Origin: Desulfobacteraceae bacterium
GTDB taxonomy: Bacteria > Desulfobacterota > DSM-4660 > Desulfatiglandales > Desulfatiglandaceae
Assembly: GCA_030632525.1 (NCBI GenBank)
Contig: DAOVUP010000074.1
Span: 1-7,206 of the forward strand
Length of the DNA: 7,206 nt
Direction: 5' to 3'
Under the pieces are notes generated by a model, which saw nothing but the letters and a program-made list of their open reading frames with translations, ran no database searches and was not told the origin of the DNA. Position 1 is the first letter of the stretch. The number at the start of each line of letters is the position of its first letter. Positions 1-6,422 of the stretch are shown in pieces. The translations under genes and the position numbers were made by a program.

Positions 1-247
1 AGTCAAGGACTGTATTTAGCCGCTTTTCACTCAAGTTCCTTGGCGTGTAAATATTTAAATGCTTACGAAAACTAAAATTATATTTGTTACACGATGTATC
101 TCGAAATTGATGCATTGCCAATGCAAAAGTTAACTGGTCGATAATACTATTTTTTTTCAAAGCAAAAATATCTGGGTATTTTAGATTAAGAGGACTGGGC
201 AGGCCAAATGTATGGAGATCGATTGAGAAAAAAAGGGGGCCATCAAA
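1..247 (-). CDS. Unrecognised minus-strand frame, possibly a partial or decayed gene, open at the left edge
   Basis: The complement strand is open for 82 codons from position 247 to the left edge, directly after an in-frame TAA at 248-250. The translation has protein-like composition, for example KYPDIFALKKNS, IDQLTFALAMHQFRD and NIYTPRNLSEKRL. I do not recognise a family. The first in-frame ATG is at 115-113 and has no clear Shine-Dalgarno before it, so either the start is non-standard or this is the 3' part of a gene interrupted by the TAA. The same frame is also open upstream of that stop, from 631 to 251. In DNA this AT-rich, only one stop in about 210 codons is unexpected. Against a real gene: no recognisable domain, and part of the opposite strand is open as well. 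It could be a pseudogene or chance. Confidence 0.3.
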
Positions 248-250
248 TTA

Positions 251-582
251 TTGTTTCAATATAACTTTGAGATGAACCCTTGACGTAAAGCAGTGCCTTG
301 TTTTAATTATACCTAACCTGGACAAACTGGAAAAGTGCCTAAAATTATGGTAACCATCAAGGGATATATTTTTTCCGTCGTTTGTGGGATCAGATGGGGG
401 AACGCAAAAGTTGAAAAAGTTGAATTGCCATTCATTCTTCGGAAATCCTTTCCACCACTTGCTTCCCGAGCATTGTAGAAAATTTCTTGTGCTTTTTTCA
501 CAAGACTTAACTGGTAACTGTCTAACAATGTTTTCCTTTGCGAGCTTAGCGGCTTGCGAGGGTAAAAAAAAGGAGTGTAAAC
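251..582. other. AT-rich gene-poor stretch and leader of the aminotransferase gene
   Basis: No gene is convincingly supported here. The stretch is visibly richer in A and T than the genes that follow. It holds a small perfect hairpin (TCTTGTG at 485-491, CACAAGA at 499-505, T-rich loop), which lacks a following T-tract and so does not look like a standard terminator. It also holds a direct repeat TTGCGAG at 538-544 and 554-560 just before the aminotransferase ribosome binding site. Two weak sigma70-like pairs can be drawn (TTGAGA at 223-228 with AATTAT at 246-251; TTGACG at 280-285 with AATTAT at 305-310), but such matches are expected by chance in AT-rich DNA, so no promoter is claimed. Confidence 0.4.
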
Positions 583-1782
583 ATGCCGCAAATTTCATCC
601 AGGACATCCGGTTTGGGGACAGAAAATGCATTTGTCGTACTCAAGGAGGTGAACGATCTCATTGCCCAGGGCCGGGAAATCATCAGTTTCTGTATTGGTC
701 AGCCCGATTTCAACACGCCACCAAATATATGTGAGGCGGCCATAGGGGCCATTAGAGATGGCAGGCATGGGTATACACCGAGTGCCGGCATACCTGAACT
801 AAGAGAAGCTGTTGCAGAATATGTATCGAGGACACGTGGGGTAGAGGTCAAACCCGACTGGGTGGTTATCGCTAACGGTGCAAAGCCTTTCATAGGCTTT
901 ACGCTGCTATCTGTCGCCGACTACGGCCAGGGGCATGAGGTGCTTTACCCCAATCCCGGTTTCCCTATTTATTCTTCTCAGGCCGTTGCACACGGAGTAG
1001 TTCCGGTCCCGCTCCATCTTCTTGAAAGCAAGGACTTCAGCTTTGACGTTGACAAACTGGAATCAGTGATAACCCCTAAGACAAAGCTCCTTATCCTCTG
1101 CTCGCCGCAGAATCCGACCGGAGGTGTCCTTACACGGGAGACTCTTAAAGAGATCGCTGAAATAGCCATTAAACATGATCTGTGGGTCTATTCGGATGAA
1201 GTATATTCCAGAATGGTGCATGAAGGACAATTTATAAGTATCGCAAGTTTACCAGGGATGCTTGAAAGAACAATTCTCTGCGATGGAGCTTCAAAAACAT
1301 ACGCTATGACGGGCTGGAGACTCGGCTATGCCGTCAATCAAAAGCTTGCCCCCTATTTTTCCACCTGGATGACCAATACCACCTCATGCCCCAACCATGT
1401 GACCCAGTGGGCCATGGTTGAAGCCCTCCAAGGCCCTCAGGAGCAGCCTGACAAGATGATGGCCATATTCAAGGGAAGAAGAGATCTGATCGTAAACGCC
1501 CTCAACGAAGTTGAAGGTGTAACCTGTCTTTCGCCGGGTGGCGCATTCTACGCGTGGCCGAACATTACCGAACTCTGTAAAATCGTGGGTGCATCAGATT
1601 CAGAGGAATTAAGGAAAAAACTCCTCTACGATGCGGGTGTCGCGGTTTTGGCAGATATTCACTTTGGCATGAGGGTGCCGGGAGAAGGCCAGCACATAAG
1701 ATTTTCATACGCCACATCAAATGAGAACATCATCCAGGGGATTGAACGGATCAAGGATTTTATCAGAACCCACAGGAGATAG
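583..1782 (+). CDS. PLP-dependent class I/II aminotransferase (aspartate aminotransferase-like)
   Basis: A cytosolic fold-type I PLP enzyme of 399 residues, the usual full length for the family, expected to move an amino group between an amino acid and a 2-oxo acid. Visible hallmarks are GQPDF at 39-43 near the substrate site, SPQNPTGG at 174-181 with the cofactor-contacting Asn177, YSDEVY at 203-208 with Asp205 (pairs with the pyridine nitrogen) and Tyr208, GASKTYAMTGWRLGY at 235-249 with the Schiff-base Lys238 and phosphate-binding Arg246, and HIRFSYATS at 371-379 with Arg373, the residue that normally binds the substrate carboxylate. ATG 583 is well supported: AGGAG at 571-575 lies 7 bases upstream. 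The segment ANGAKPFIG (98-106) replaces the commoner TNGGKQA-type stretch. No biosynthetic neighbour reveals the substrate; aspartate, aromatic amino acids or alanine are all possible, so no symbol is given. Confidence 0.93.
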   Translation: MPQISSRTSGLGTENAFVVLKEVNDLIAQGREIISFCIGQPDFNTPPNICEAAIGAIRDGRHGYTPSAGIPELREAVAEYVSRTRGVEVKPDWVVIANGAKPFIGFTLLSVADYGQGHEVLYPNPGFPIYSSQAVAHGVVPVPLHLLESKDFSFDVDKLESVITPKTKLLILCSPQNPTGGVLTRETLKEIAEIAIKHDLWVYSDEVYSRMVHEGQFISIASLPGMLERTILCDGASKTYAMTGWRLGYAVNQKLAPYFSTWMTNTTSCPNHVTQWAMVEALQGPQEQPDKMMAIFKGRRDLIVNALNEVEGVTCLSPGGAFYAWPNITELCKIVGASDSEELRKKLLYDAGVAVLADIHFGMRVPGEGQHIRFSYATSNENIIQGIERIKDFIRTHRR

Positions 1783-1789
1783 ATAGTGC

Positions 1790-1818
1790 CTGAACGAAAA
1801 ATCCTAGTTTTCGTTCAG
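1790..1818 (+). other. Perfect 11-bp inverted repeat (hairpin) after the aminotransferase gene
   Basis: CTGAACGAAAA (1790-1800) and TTTTCGTTCAG (1808-1818) are exact reverse complements around the 7-base loop ATCCTAG. The hairpin begins 7 bases after the aminotransferase stop codon and precedes the DUF3467 gene. There is no T-tract after the stem, so it is not a textbook rho-independent terminator. It could stabilise the upstream mRNA end, attenuate read-through, bind a dimeric regulator, or hide the alternative GTG start at 1786, which lies 4 bases before the stem. The repeat is directly visible; its role is inference. Confidence 0.7.
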
Positions 1819-1884
1819 ACATTAGAGAAAGAGTGGCGGATACCTCGAGCGCTGAGAAAGCACCATTTGAGAGGAGATAAGTTT

Positions 1885-2166
1885 ATGACTAATGGCCAGA
1901 AGGAGATTCAGGTAAAATTCCCGGATAATTTACAGGGGGGTGTGTATGCGAACAACATGGTGGTTTCGCACACTAAAGAAGAATTTATCATGGATTTTCT
2001 TATGGTAGCTGCTCCAGCAGGTTCTGTTACTTCAAGGGTCATTGTAAGTCCCGGGCACATCAAGCGAATCGTTGCTGCATTAAATGAGAATATTGTAAAA
2101 TATGAGAGTATGTTTGGTGAAATTCAATTGTCAGAAGAACCAAAGGCGAACATCGGGTTTCATTAA
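1885..2166 (+). CDS. Small DUF3467-type protein
   Basis: A 93-residue soluble protein resembling DUF3467, a small bacterial family of unknown function. Recognisable family features are the early VYANNMVVSHTKEEFIMDF stretch (around residues 20-38), the central TSRVIVSPGHIKRIVAAL segment (around 49-66) and the ending ENIVKYESMFGEI (around 68-80). There is no signal peptide or membrane segment. ATG 1885 was chosen because GAGGAG at 1871-1876 lies 8 bases upstream and the protein then begins right at the conserved domain. An in-frame GTG at 1786 also has AGGAG (1774-1778) 7 bases upstream, and would add 33 basic residues beginning PERKILVF. That extension would contain the 1790-1818 hairpin and looks less like the family. 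Co-transcription with the aminotransferase is possible (102-base gap) but not shown. Confidence 0.8.
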   Translation: MTNGQKEIQVKFPDNLQGGVYANNMVVSHTKEEFIMDFLMVAAPAGSVTSRVIVSPGHIKRIVAALNENIVKYESMFGEIQLSEEPKANIGFH

Positions 2167-2346
2167 TTGACGCCCTAAACTCTGTGTACCCTGTGGCTTG
2201 CGGTGAGCATTGTTTTGTCAAAGACCTTTGCATGGTCATCATTGAAGCCAGCTTTTTAGGGATGGTGGTTGACTTTGATTTCGACCAGGATGCTACTGTT
2301 TTGTAACTCCAGATCAAATATCTAGTTCCACCAGTTTAGGATACCG
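2167..2346. other. Intergenic spacer with possible weak promoter
   Basis: A 180-base gap between the DUF3467 gene and the sialidase-like gene. A weak sigma70-like pair is present: TTGACT at 2269-2274 and, 17 bases on, GCTACT at 2292-2297, which matches the -10 consensus at only three positions. It would place a transcript start about 40 bases before the sialidase-like start codon. No hairpin with a T-tract is seen. A plus-strand frame is open from 2121 to the stop at 2304-2306 and reads rather like protein (CFVKDLCMVIIEASFLGMVV), but its only candidate start in the gap, GTG 2184, has no ribosome binding site, so it is not called a gene. Confidence 0.3.
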
Positions 2347-3516
2347 ATGAACAGACGCCTCGTCATAATCCTCTCCCTTGCAACTCTCCTCCTTTACGCA
2401 TGGCCAATGTTGGGCTGGTTTTCCACTCTTGGCCGGGAGCCTGCGACATTTGCCACCTATGCCCCATCCACTCCTGTGGTTGACGACAAGCCGTTTATGG
2501 TTGAGGAGTTCATAAACGCCGATCCTGAAAAAGGGATGGTCCACGCGGGATCTATTTGCCAACTTCCTGACGGGAGGTTAATGGCCGCCTGGTATGGTGG
2601 AACAAGGGAAGGGGCCAAAGATGTCGCCATATTTCTTTCCGTAAAAGGGCCTGGGCACCTTGCCCGCTGGTCTAAACCGAAAAGGGTGGTGGATAGGATA
2701 TCTGCCTCAAGAGAGCTGTACAGGTATATAAAAAAGGTGGGCAACCCTGTCATCTTTGCCGGTTCCGGAGACCAACTCTGGCTGGTTTACGTCACTATTA
2801 GCGCTGGTGGGTGGTCTGGCAGTTCTCTGAATGCCAAAGTATCATCTGACGCCGGGGCCACTTGGAATAATAGCCGGAGACTTACCCTCAGCCCTTTTTT
2901 TAATATCAGTGAATTAGTCCGAAACAAACCCCTGCCTCTGAACAGCGGCGGTTTTGCCCTACCTATCTACCATGAATGCTTGGGGTATTTCCCGGAAATC
3001 CTCTGGATCCAGTCCGGGAGGGAGGGTGGTGCAATCGCCTTTCGAAAGAGCAGGATGACGGGGGGGCAGTCTTTTATCCAGCCATCTATTGTGGCCTACG
3101 GCCCCTCCCTTGCGACTGCCTTTTACAGGTGCCGATCGGATGAGAAAGCTGTTGGAGTGGCCGTTACTAAGGATGCCGGGGTAAGCTGGTCTGAACCACA
3201 GACACTCGACCTGCCAAACCCGGACTCTGCAGTAGACGGTATTCTCCTCACTGATCACAGCATCCTCCTGGCCTTCAACGACAGTGTGCAAAACCGGGAA
3301 AACCTGCGACTCGCGGTCTCCAATGATGGGGGCGCTAATTGGGTCCGGATTGCAACACTCGATAGTACTCAGGGGCAAAAATATTCATACCCGTACTTGA
3401 TACGCAGCCAGGACGGACTGATTCATCTTGTTTATACGTGGCACAGAAAAAGGATTAAGCATGTGGTATTTAATGAGGCCTGGATCAATGCACAAATGAA
3501 AAGGATTGCAAAATGA
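2347..3516 (+). CDS. Secreted or membrane-anchored BNR/Asp-box sialidase-like protein
   Basis: A 389-residue protein of the predicted neuraminidase type (COG4692-like beta propeller). Residues 5-24 form a hydrophobic signal peptide or anchor behind MNRR, so the propeller should lie outside the cytoplasm. Three Asp boxes (S/T-x-D-x-G-x-x-W) are visible: 166-173 (SSDAGATW), 274-281 (TKDAGVSW) and 325-332 (SNDGGANW). The N-terminal HAGSICQLPDGRLMAAWYGG (66-85), followed by TREGAKDVAIFLS, and the C-terminal YSYPYLIRSQDGLIHLVYTW (346-365) are typical of this subfamily. I see no FRIP/RIP motif of classical sialidases, so hydrolysis of sialic acid is doubtful; it may bind or cleave another glycan. 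ATG 2347 follows AGGA at 2338-2341. The stop overlaps the next start by 4 bases (ATGA), so the two genes are probably translationally coupled. Confidence 0.85.
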   Translation: MNRRLVIILSLATLLLYAWPMLGWFSTLGREPATFATYAPSTPVVDDKPFMVEEFINADPEKGMVHAGSICQLPDGRLMAAWYGGTREGAKDVAIFLSVKGPGHLARWSKPKRVVDRISASRELYRYIKKVGNPVIFAGSGDQLWLVYVTISAGGWSGSSLNAKVSSDAGATWNNSRRLTLSPFFNISELVRNKPLPLNSGGFALPIYHECLGYFPEILWIQSGREGGAIAFRKSRMTGGQSFIQPSIVAYGPSLATAFYRCRSDEKAVGVAVTKDAGVSWSEPQTLDLPNPDSAVDGILLTDHSILLAFNDSVQNRENLRLAVSNDGGANWVRIATLDSTQGQKYSYPYLIRSQDGLIHLVYTWHRKRIKHVVFNEAWINAQMKRIAK

Positions 3517-4106
3517 TGCAGTTGGGTTTCTCATTTATCTTCCCATTTCTTCTTATTATGGCCCTATTGCAGGGAGGAGCAGGCCTGTTCGGCACACTGT
3601 GTGGCTGGCGTCCGACCCTGATCTTTGTGCTCATTGCCGCATTCATAGTGATTATCCCGGTGGGAGGGTTACCATTGGCCCGTTGGATGATAAGCTTCAA
3701 TGCAAATTTCAGCATCTCCCTGACGGCGATACTGTTTTGTAAAGTCCTTGAAAACTCTTTTGGCGTCAAGCTGTTGGACAAAAATGCCTTCTTGACATGC
3801 TGGGTATTTTCTTTAATTGCGGGCGTGATACTCTATCCGATGGCATTGGGCCTGGGCAGATTTGATCCATACCAGGCAGGGTGGGGTTTTTCCTGGTTGT
3901 TTGTGGTGATGTGTGGTGTTACCATTTTGCTGCTGATCATGAAAAATCGCTTTGCAGTAGTTCTGATAGCCGGTATATTAGCCCATAACCTGCATCTGCT
4001 CGAATCCACAAATTTGTGGGACTATCTTGTTGATCCATTTATGGTTTTGATCTCATGTATCGCCTTGGGCAGCCGGTTCTTGCGGAAACTCGGTAGCAGA
4101 CCATAG
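3513..4106 (+). CDS. Multi-pass membrane protein of unknown function
   Basis: A 197-residue, strongly hydrophobic inner-membrane protein that I cannot assign to a named family. Probable membrane segments lie near residues 3-20, 34-52, 60-78, 93-112, 127-143, 147-163 and 172-186, about six or seven in all. Polar positions within or between them include RW (57-58), GRFDPYQAGWG (115-125), HNLHLLES (158-165) and a DP at 174-175; the C terminus is basic (RKLGSRP). The start ATG 3513 overlaps the stop of the sialidase-like gene (ATGA) and has AAGGA at 3501-3505, 7 bases upstream; the adjacent ATG at 3516 is an alternative. The overlap suggests the two products act together, perhaps in processing or anchoring a surface glycan; this is inference from context only. 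Confidence 0.8.
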   Translation: MMQLGFSFIFPFLLIMALLQGGAGLFGTLCGWRPTLIFVLIAAFIVIIPVGGLPLARWMISFNANFSISLTAILFCKVLENSFGVKLLDKNAFLTCWVFSLIAGVILYPMALGLGRFDPYQAGWGFSWLFVVMCGVTILLLIMKNRFAVVLIAGILAHNLHLLESTNLWDYLVDPFMVLISCIALGSRFLRKLGSRP

Positions 4107-4122
4107 TATCGCCAATAATCGT

Positions 4123-4318
4123 GGAGGCTGTTCGAGAATGGTTATTTTTGGCAATCTCCGCGTCAGGCTCATCCCGCCTTGCGGGACTCAAAATACTTCA
4201 ATGTATTCTTGCGGTTAATCACGCTGATAGCGGGACGCCTTCCCCCGCGCAAAGTGCGGGATCTTCGACTTGACCTTGCAATCCCGCCTCAAGCGGGACT
4301 CATTCTCGGACAGCCTCC
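4123..4318. repeat. MITE-like palindromic repeat element with 18-bp terminal inverted repeats
   Basis: GGAGGCTGTTCGAGAATG at 4123-4140 and CATTCTCGGACAGCCTCC at 4301-4318 are inverted copies differing at one position (T4132), bounding 196 bases. Inside are at least three GC-rich hairpins: TCCCGC-CTT-GCGGGA at 4172-4186, CCCGCGC-AAA-GTGCGGG at 4244-4260 (one G-U pair) and TCCCGC-CTCAA-GCGGGA at 4282-4298, plus AATAC/GTATT at 4192-4207. The first and third share the sequence ATCCCGCCT. The element encodes no credible protein, and no clear target-site duplication flanks it. Non-coding size, terminal inverted repeats and internal stems fit a MITE or other multicopy palindromic repeat. As RNA it may also block or end transcription between the membrane-protein gene and the downstream operon. 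Confidence 0.75.
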
Positions 4319-4338
4319 TTGTGGAAAACGGGTGGTAG

Positions 4339-4365
4339 TTTACTTTTTCGGACCTATCGTATAAG
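4339..4365 (+). promoter_or_regulatory. Possible sigma70-like promoter for the glycosyltransferase operon
   Basis: TATAAG at 4360-4365 matches five of six -10 consensus bases. The best -35 candidates are TTTACT at 4339-4344 (15-base spacer) or GTTTAC at 4338-4343 (16-base spacer), both weak. It lies just beyond the inverted-repeat element and would give a leader of roughly 160 bases before the ATG at 4531. The leader contains a palindrome GAGATCTC (4451-4458) and a small AGGG/CCCT stem (4479-4490). The call rests on the -10 box and on the absence of any upstream gene in the same transcript after the repeat. Confidence 0.3.
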
Positions 4366-4530
4366 TTTGTTGTGATTCTTCACTTTTCATACATACAGAT
4401 CTCGTAATTTGATCTAATAACTTAGGTCTATTTTTTGGACACCGCACACGGAGATCTCAGAGGTTTTTGAATTCAGGAAGGGATAACCCTGTGGTTTCTG
4501 CGAGAGATATGATTTGTAGAGAGGCAGCCT

Positions 4531-5487
4531 ATGAGCACAACTGCGTCCCCTGAAATTTCTATAATTGTCCCTGTTTATAACGAGGCTCCGAATCTTCAGA
4601 CCCTTGTTGAAGATACCCTTGAAGTCATGCGTGCCACGGGACGACCTTTCGAGCTTATACTTGTAGATGACGGAAGCACCGACAACAGCCATGAGCTGCT
4701 CCGCACCATTAAGAGCAATACCCCCGAACTGCGTGTCATTTTTCTGCGCCGAAATTTTGGCCAGAGCGCTGCCATGACCGCCGGGTTCGACCATGCGCGG
4801 GGCCACATCGTTGTCACCATGGATGGAGACCTCCAAAATGACCCTCGCAATATTCCTCTACTGATTTCAAGATTAGAGGAAGGATATGATCTTGTTAATG
4901 GATGGCGCAAAGACCGTCAGGACCCCTTCATCTCAAGACGTCTTCCTTCGAAGATTGCCAACAGGCTTATAGGGATTGCTACAGGAGTAAAGCTCCACGA
5001 CTACGGATGCTCCCTCAAGGCCTACACTAACGATTTAGCCAAAAATCTTCTCCTTTACGGAGAGTTGCACCGCTTTATCCCTGTCCTGGCATGCTTTTAT
5101 GGGGCACGGATCGGAGAGGTGGTGGTGTCGCATCATCCACGCAGCAGGGGTAAGAGCAAGTATGGGATCGACCGCACCTATCGGGTCCTCCTTGACCTGA
5201 TCCTCATGCTCTTTTTTCAGAAATTTGCCACCAGGCCTCTCCAGCTCTTCGGTCTTAGCGGCGGTCTTCTTTTTGTCGCGGGTTTTGTTATCGAGCTGTA
5301 TCTGACATGGTTGAAGCTGTGGCATGGAGAGGACATCGGCAGCAGGCCCCTACTTCTTTTTGGCGCCCTATTGATAATCACGGGAATCGTATTAGTCGCT
5401 ATAGGTCTTTGTGCCGAATTGATAATCCGCACCTATTATGAATCTTCCGGTAAGCGGATCTATACAGTGCGCGAGGTCCTGGAGTGA
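4531..5487 (+). CDS. Membrane-anchored GT2 glycosyltransferase, polyprenyl-phosphate sugar synthase-like (DPM1/ArnC/GtrB type)
   Basis: This 318-residue enzyme is expected to transfer a sugar from a nucleotide donor to a lipid phosphate carrier on the cytoplasmic face of the inner membrane. The GT-A domain begins with SIIVPVYNE (10-18), then LVDDGSTDNS (44-53) with the nucleotide-binding Asp46/Asp47, and TMDGDLQNDP (96-105) containing the metal-binding D98-G-D100. RNFGQSAAMTAG (74-85), the HRFIP block (180-184) and RSRGKSKYG (204-212) are typical of dolichyl-phosphate mannosyltransferase-like enzymes. Two C-terminal membrane helices lie at about 236-258 and 274-298, as in the ArnC/GtrB group. 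ATG 4531 follows AGAGAGG, ending 6 bases upstream. The stop overlaps the next gene's GTG start by 4 bases. The sugar and carrier cannot be read from the sequence. Confidence 0.92.
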   Translation: MSTTASPEISIIVPVYNEAPNLQTLVEDTLEVMRATGRPFELILVDDGSTDNSHELLRTIKSNTPELRVIFLRRNFGQSAAMTAGFDHARGHIVVTMDGDLQNDPRNIPLLISRLEEGYDLVNGWRKDRQDPFISRRLPSKIANRLIGIATGVKLHDYGCSLKAYTNDLAKNLLLYGELHRFIPVLACFYGARIGEVVVSHHPRSRGKSKYGIDRTYRVLLDLILMLFFQKFATRPLQLFGLSGGLLFVAGFVIELYLTWLKLWHGEDIGSRPLLLFGALLIITGIVLVAIGLCAELIIRTYYESSGKRIYTVREVLE

Positions 5488-6416
5488 GGAAGGATATACG
5501 CCGCAAGGCAGGGAACCTGATCAGAATCGGTATCAGCGCAGGACTTCTCATCTGGCTCTTTTCCCGGTTCGATCTAAAGGGCGTATTAGTCTATTTTGAA
5601 GACCTGCAGATATCTATCTGGGGGATAGCCTGCTTAATGAGTCTTGTGGCCCAAGTCCTGAGCAGTATTCGATGGTGGATATTGTCAAATACCTTCTCAT
5701 TTCCAGGGCGATGGCCCACGTACTTGGGATTCTATTTTGTAGGAATGTTTTTCAATCTGTTCCTCCCCACCGGTATTGGGGGCGATCTCTTTAAGGTACA
5801 CTTCCTCTCACGTGAAAAGGGGAGGAGATTTCTTGCCGCTTTTACTGTTGTGGGGGATCGTCTCTTCGGTCTTATCACAATGTTACTTATGGCAGCAGCA
5901 GCGGTGAAAATATGGCCTGATCTCCTGCCGGAACCTTTTGCAGATTTTCTCTATATTAGCGGCCTGATTATTTTAGCTGCCCTCTTGGGCCTTCCGTTTT
6001 TCCAAAGGGCAATCAAGGGTATTTTGCCCCGCGTCTCCCGGCATCTTGCAGGCCTGCTTATCCTCTGGCAAAGGCCTCAGAGACTCCTCTCTGTGCTGGG
6101 CTTATCGTTCTGTCTTCAGGCCTTGGGGATGGGTGCAGTAGCCCTGCTCGGGGCCGGGATAGGCATCAAGCTCCCACTCCCCTTTTACTTTGTCAGCCTT
6201 CCCTTAGTGATCCTCATAACACTCATTCCTATCAGCTTTAATGGGATTGGGGTCAGGGAAGGGGCCTTTATCTATTTCTTCGGCCTCAAAGGGGTAGGGG
6301 CAGAGCCTGCATTAGGCCTCGGGCTTCTCTTCTTTTCCGTACAGGTAGCCCTGAGTCTAATTGGCGGTATGGCCTATGCTGCCGGTCTTCACCGGCAGTC
6401 GATAGTTAGTAAGTGA
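5484..6416 (+). CDS. UPF0104 flippase-like / lysylphosphatidylglycerol synthase TM-region family membrane protein
   Basis: A 310-residue polytopic inner-membrane protein with about eight hydrophobic segments. Family hallmarks are SIRWWILSN (61-69), the NLFLPTGIGGDLFKVHFL stretch (91-108) with its conserved P-x-G-x-G-G-D core, GDRLFGL (124-130), and SFNGIGVREGAFIYF (251-265) near the C terminus. It contains the membrane region only and lacks the C-terminal aminoacyl-transfer domain of MprF, so lipid aminoacylation is not expected; a role in lipid-linked substrate handling or flipping is often proposed for such proteins but is unproven. The start is GTG 5484, overlapping the glycosyltransferase stop (GTGA), with GAGG at 5473-5476 lying 7 bases upstream. 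The tight coupling to a GT2 enzyme suggests a shared lipid-linked sugar pathway. Confidence 0.9.
   Translation: MRKDIRRKAGNLIRIGISAGLLIWLFSRFDLKGVLVYFEDLQISIWGIACLMSLVAQVLSSIRWWILSNTFSFPGRWPTYLGFYFVGMFFNLFLPTGIGGDLFKVHFLSREKGRRFLAAFTVVGDRLFGLITMLLMAAAAVKIWPDLLPEPFADFLYISGLIILAALLGLPFFQRAIKGILPRVSRHLAGLLILWQRPQRLLSVLGLSFCLQALGMGAVALLGAGIGIKLPLPFYFVSLPLVILITLIPISFNGIGVREGAFIYFFGLKGVGAEPALGLGLLFFSVQVALSLIGGMAYAAGLHRQSIVSK
6379..6398 (+). other. GC-rich 8-bp hairpin at the 3' end of the UPF0104 gene
   Basis: CTGCCGGT (6379-6386) and ACCGGCAG (6391-6398) pair perfectly around a CTTC tetraloop. The stem lies within the last codons of the UPF0104 gene and ends 24 bases before the LptF-like start. 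No T-tract follows, so it is not a normal terminator. It may slow ribosomes or protect mRNA between the two genes, or simply reflect the encoded residues (AGLHRQ). Confidence 0.55.
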
Positions 6417-6422
6417 GGTCGG

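Noticed and set aside
223..310. Two sigma70-like hexamer pairs upstream of the aminotransferase gene
   Set aside because: The -10 matches are weak, one spacer is too long at 19 bases, the distance to the gene is over 270 bases, and AT-rich DNA yields such pairs by chance.
384..734. Plus-strand frame of 116 codons overlapping the aminotransferase start
   Set aside because: It runs out of frame into the well supported aminotransferase gene, has no recognisable domain, and lies partly opposite another open frame in AT-rich DNA.
1790..1818. Hairpin read as a rho-independent terminator
   Set aside because: The stem is AT-rich on its loop side and no T-tract follows it, so terminator function is not supported; it is kept only as an inverted repeat.
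2959..3378. 139-codon minus-strand frame inside the sialidase-like gene
   Set aside because: It is antisense to a gene with clear Asp boxes and has no domain of its own; a shadow of the real frame.
4179..4364. 61-codon plus-strand frame inside the inverted-repeat element
   Set aside because: It is made largely of the hairpin sequences of the repeat, starts without a good ribosome binding site and crosses the element's right end; best explained as chance.
4414..4910. Two minus-strand frames opposite the start of the glycosyltransferase gene
   Set aside because: The plus strand carries unmistakable GT2 motifs here; the antisense translations show no family features.
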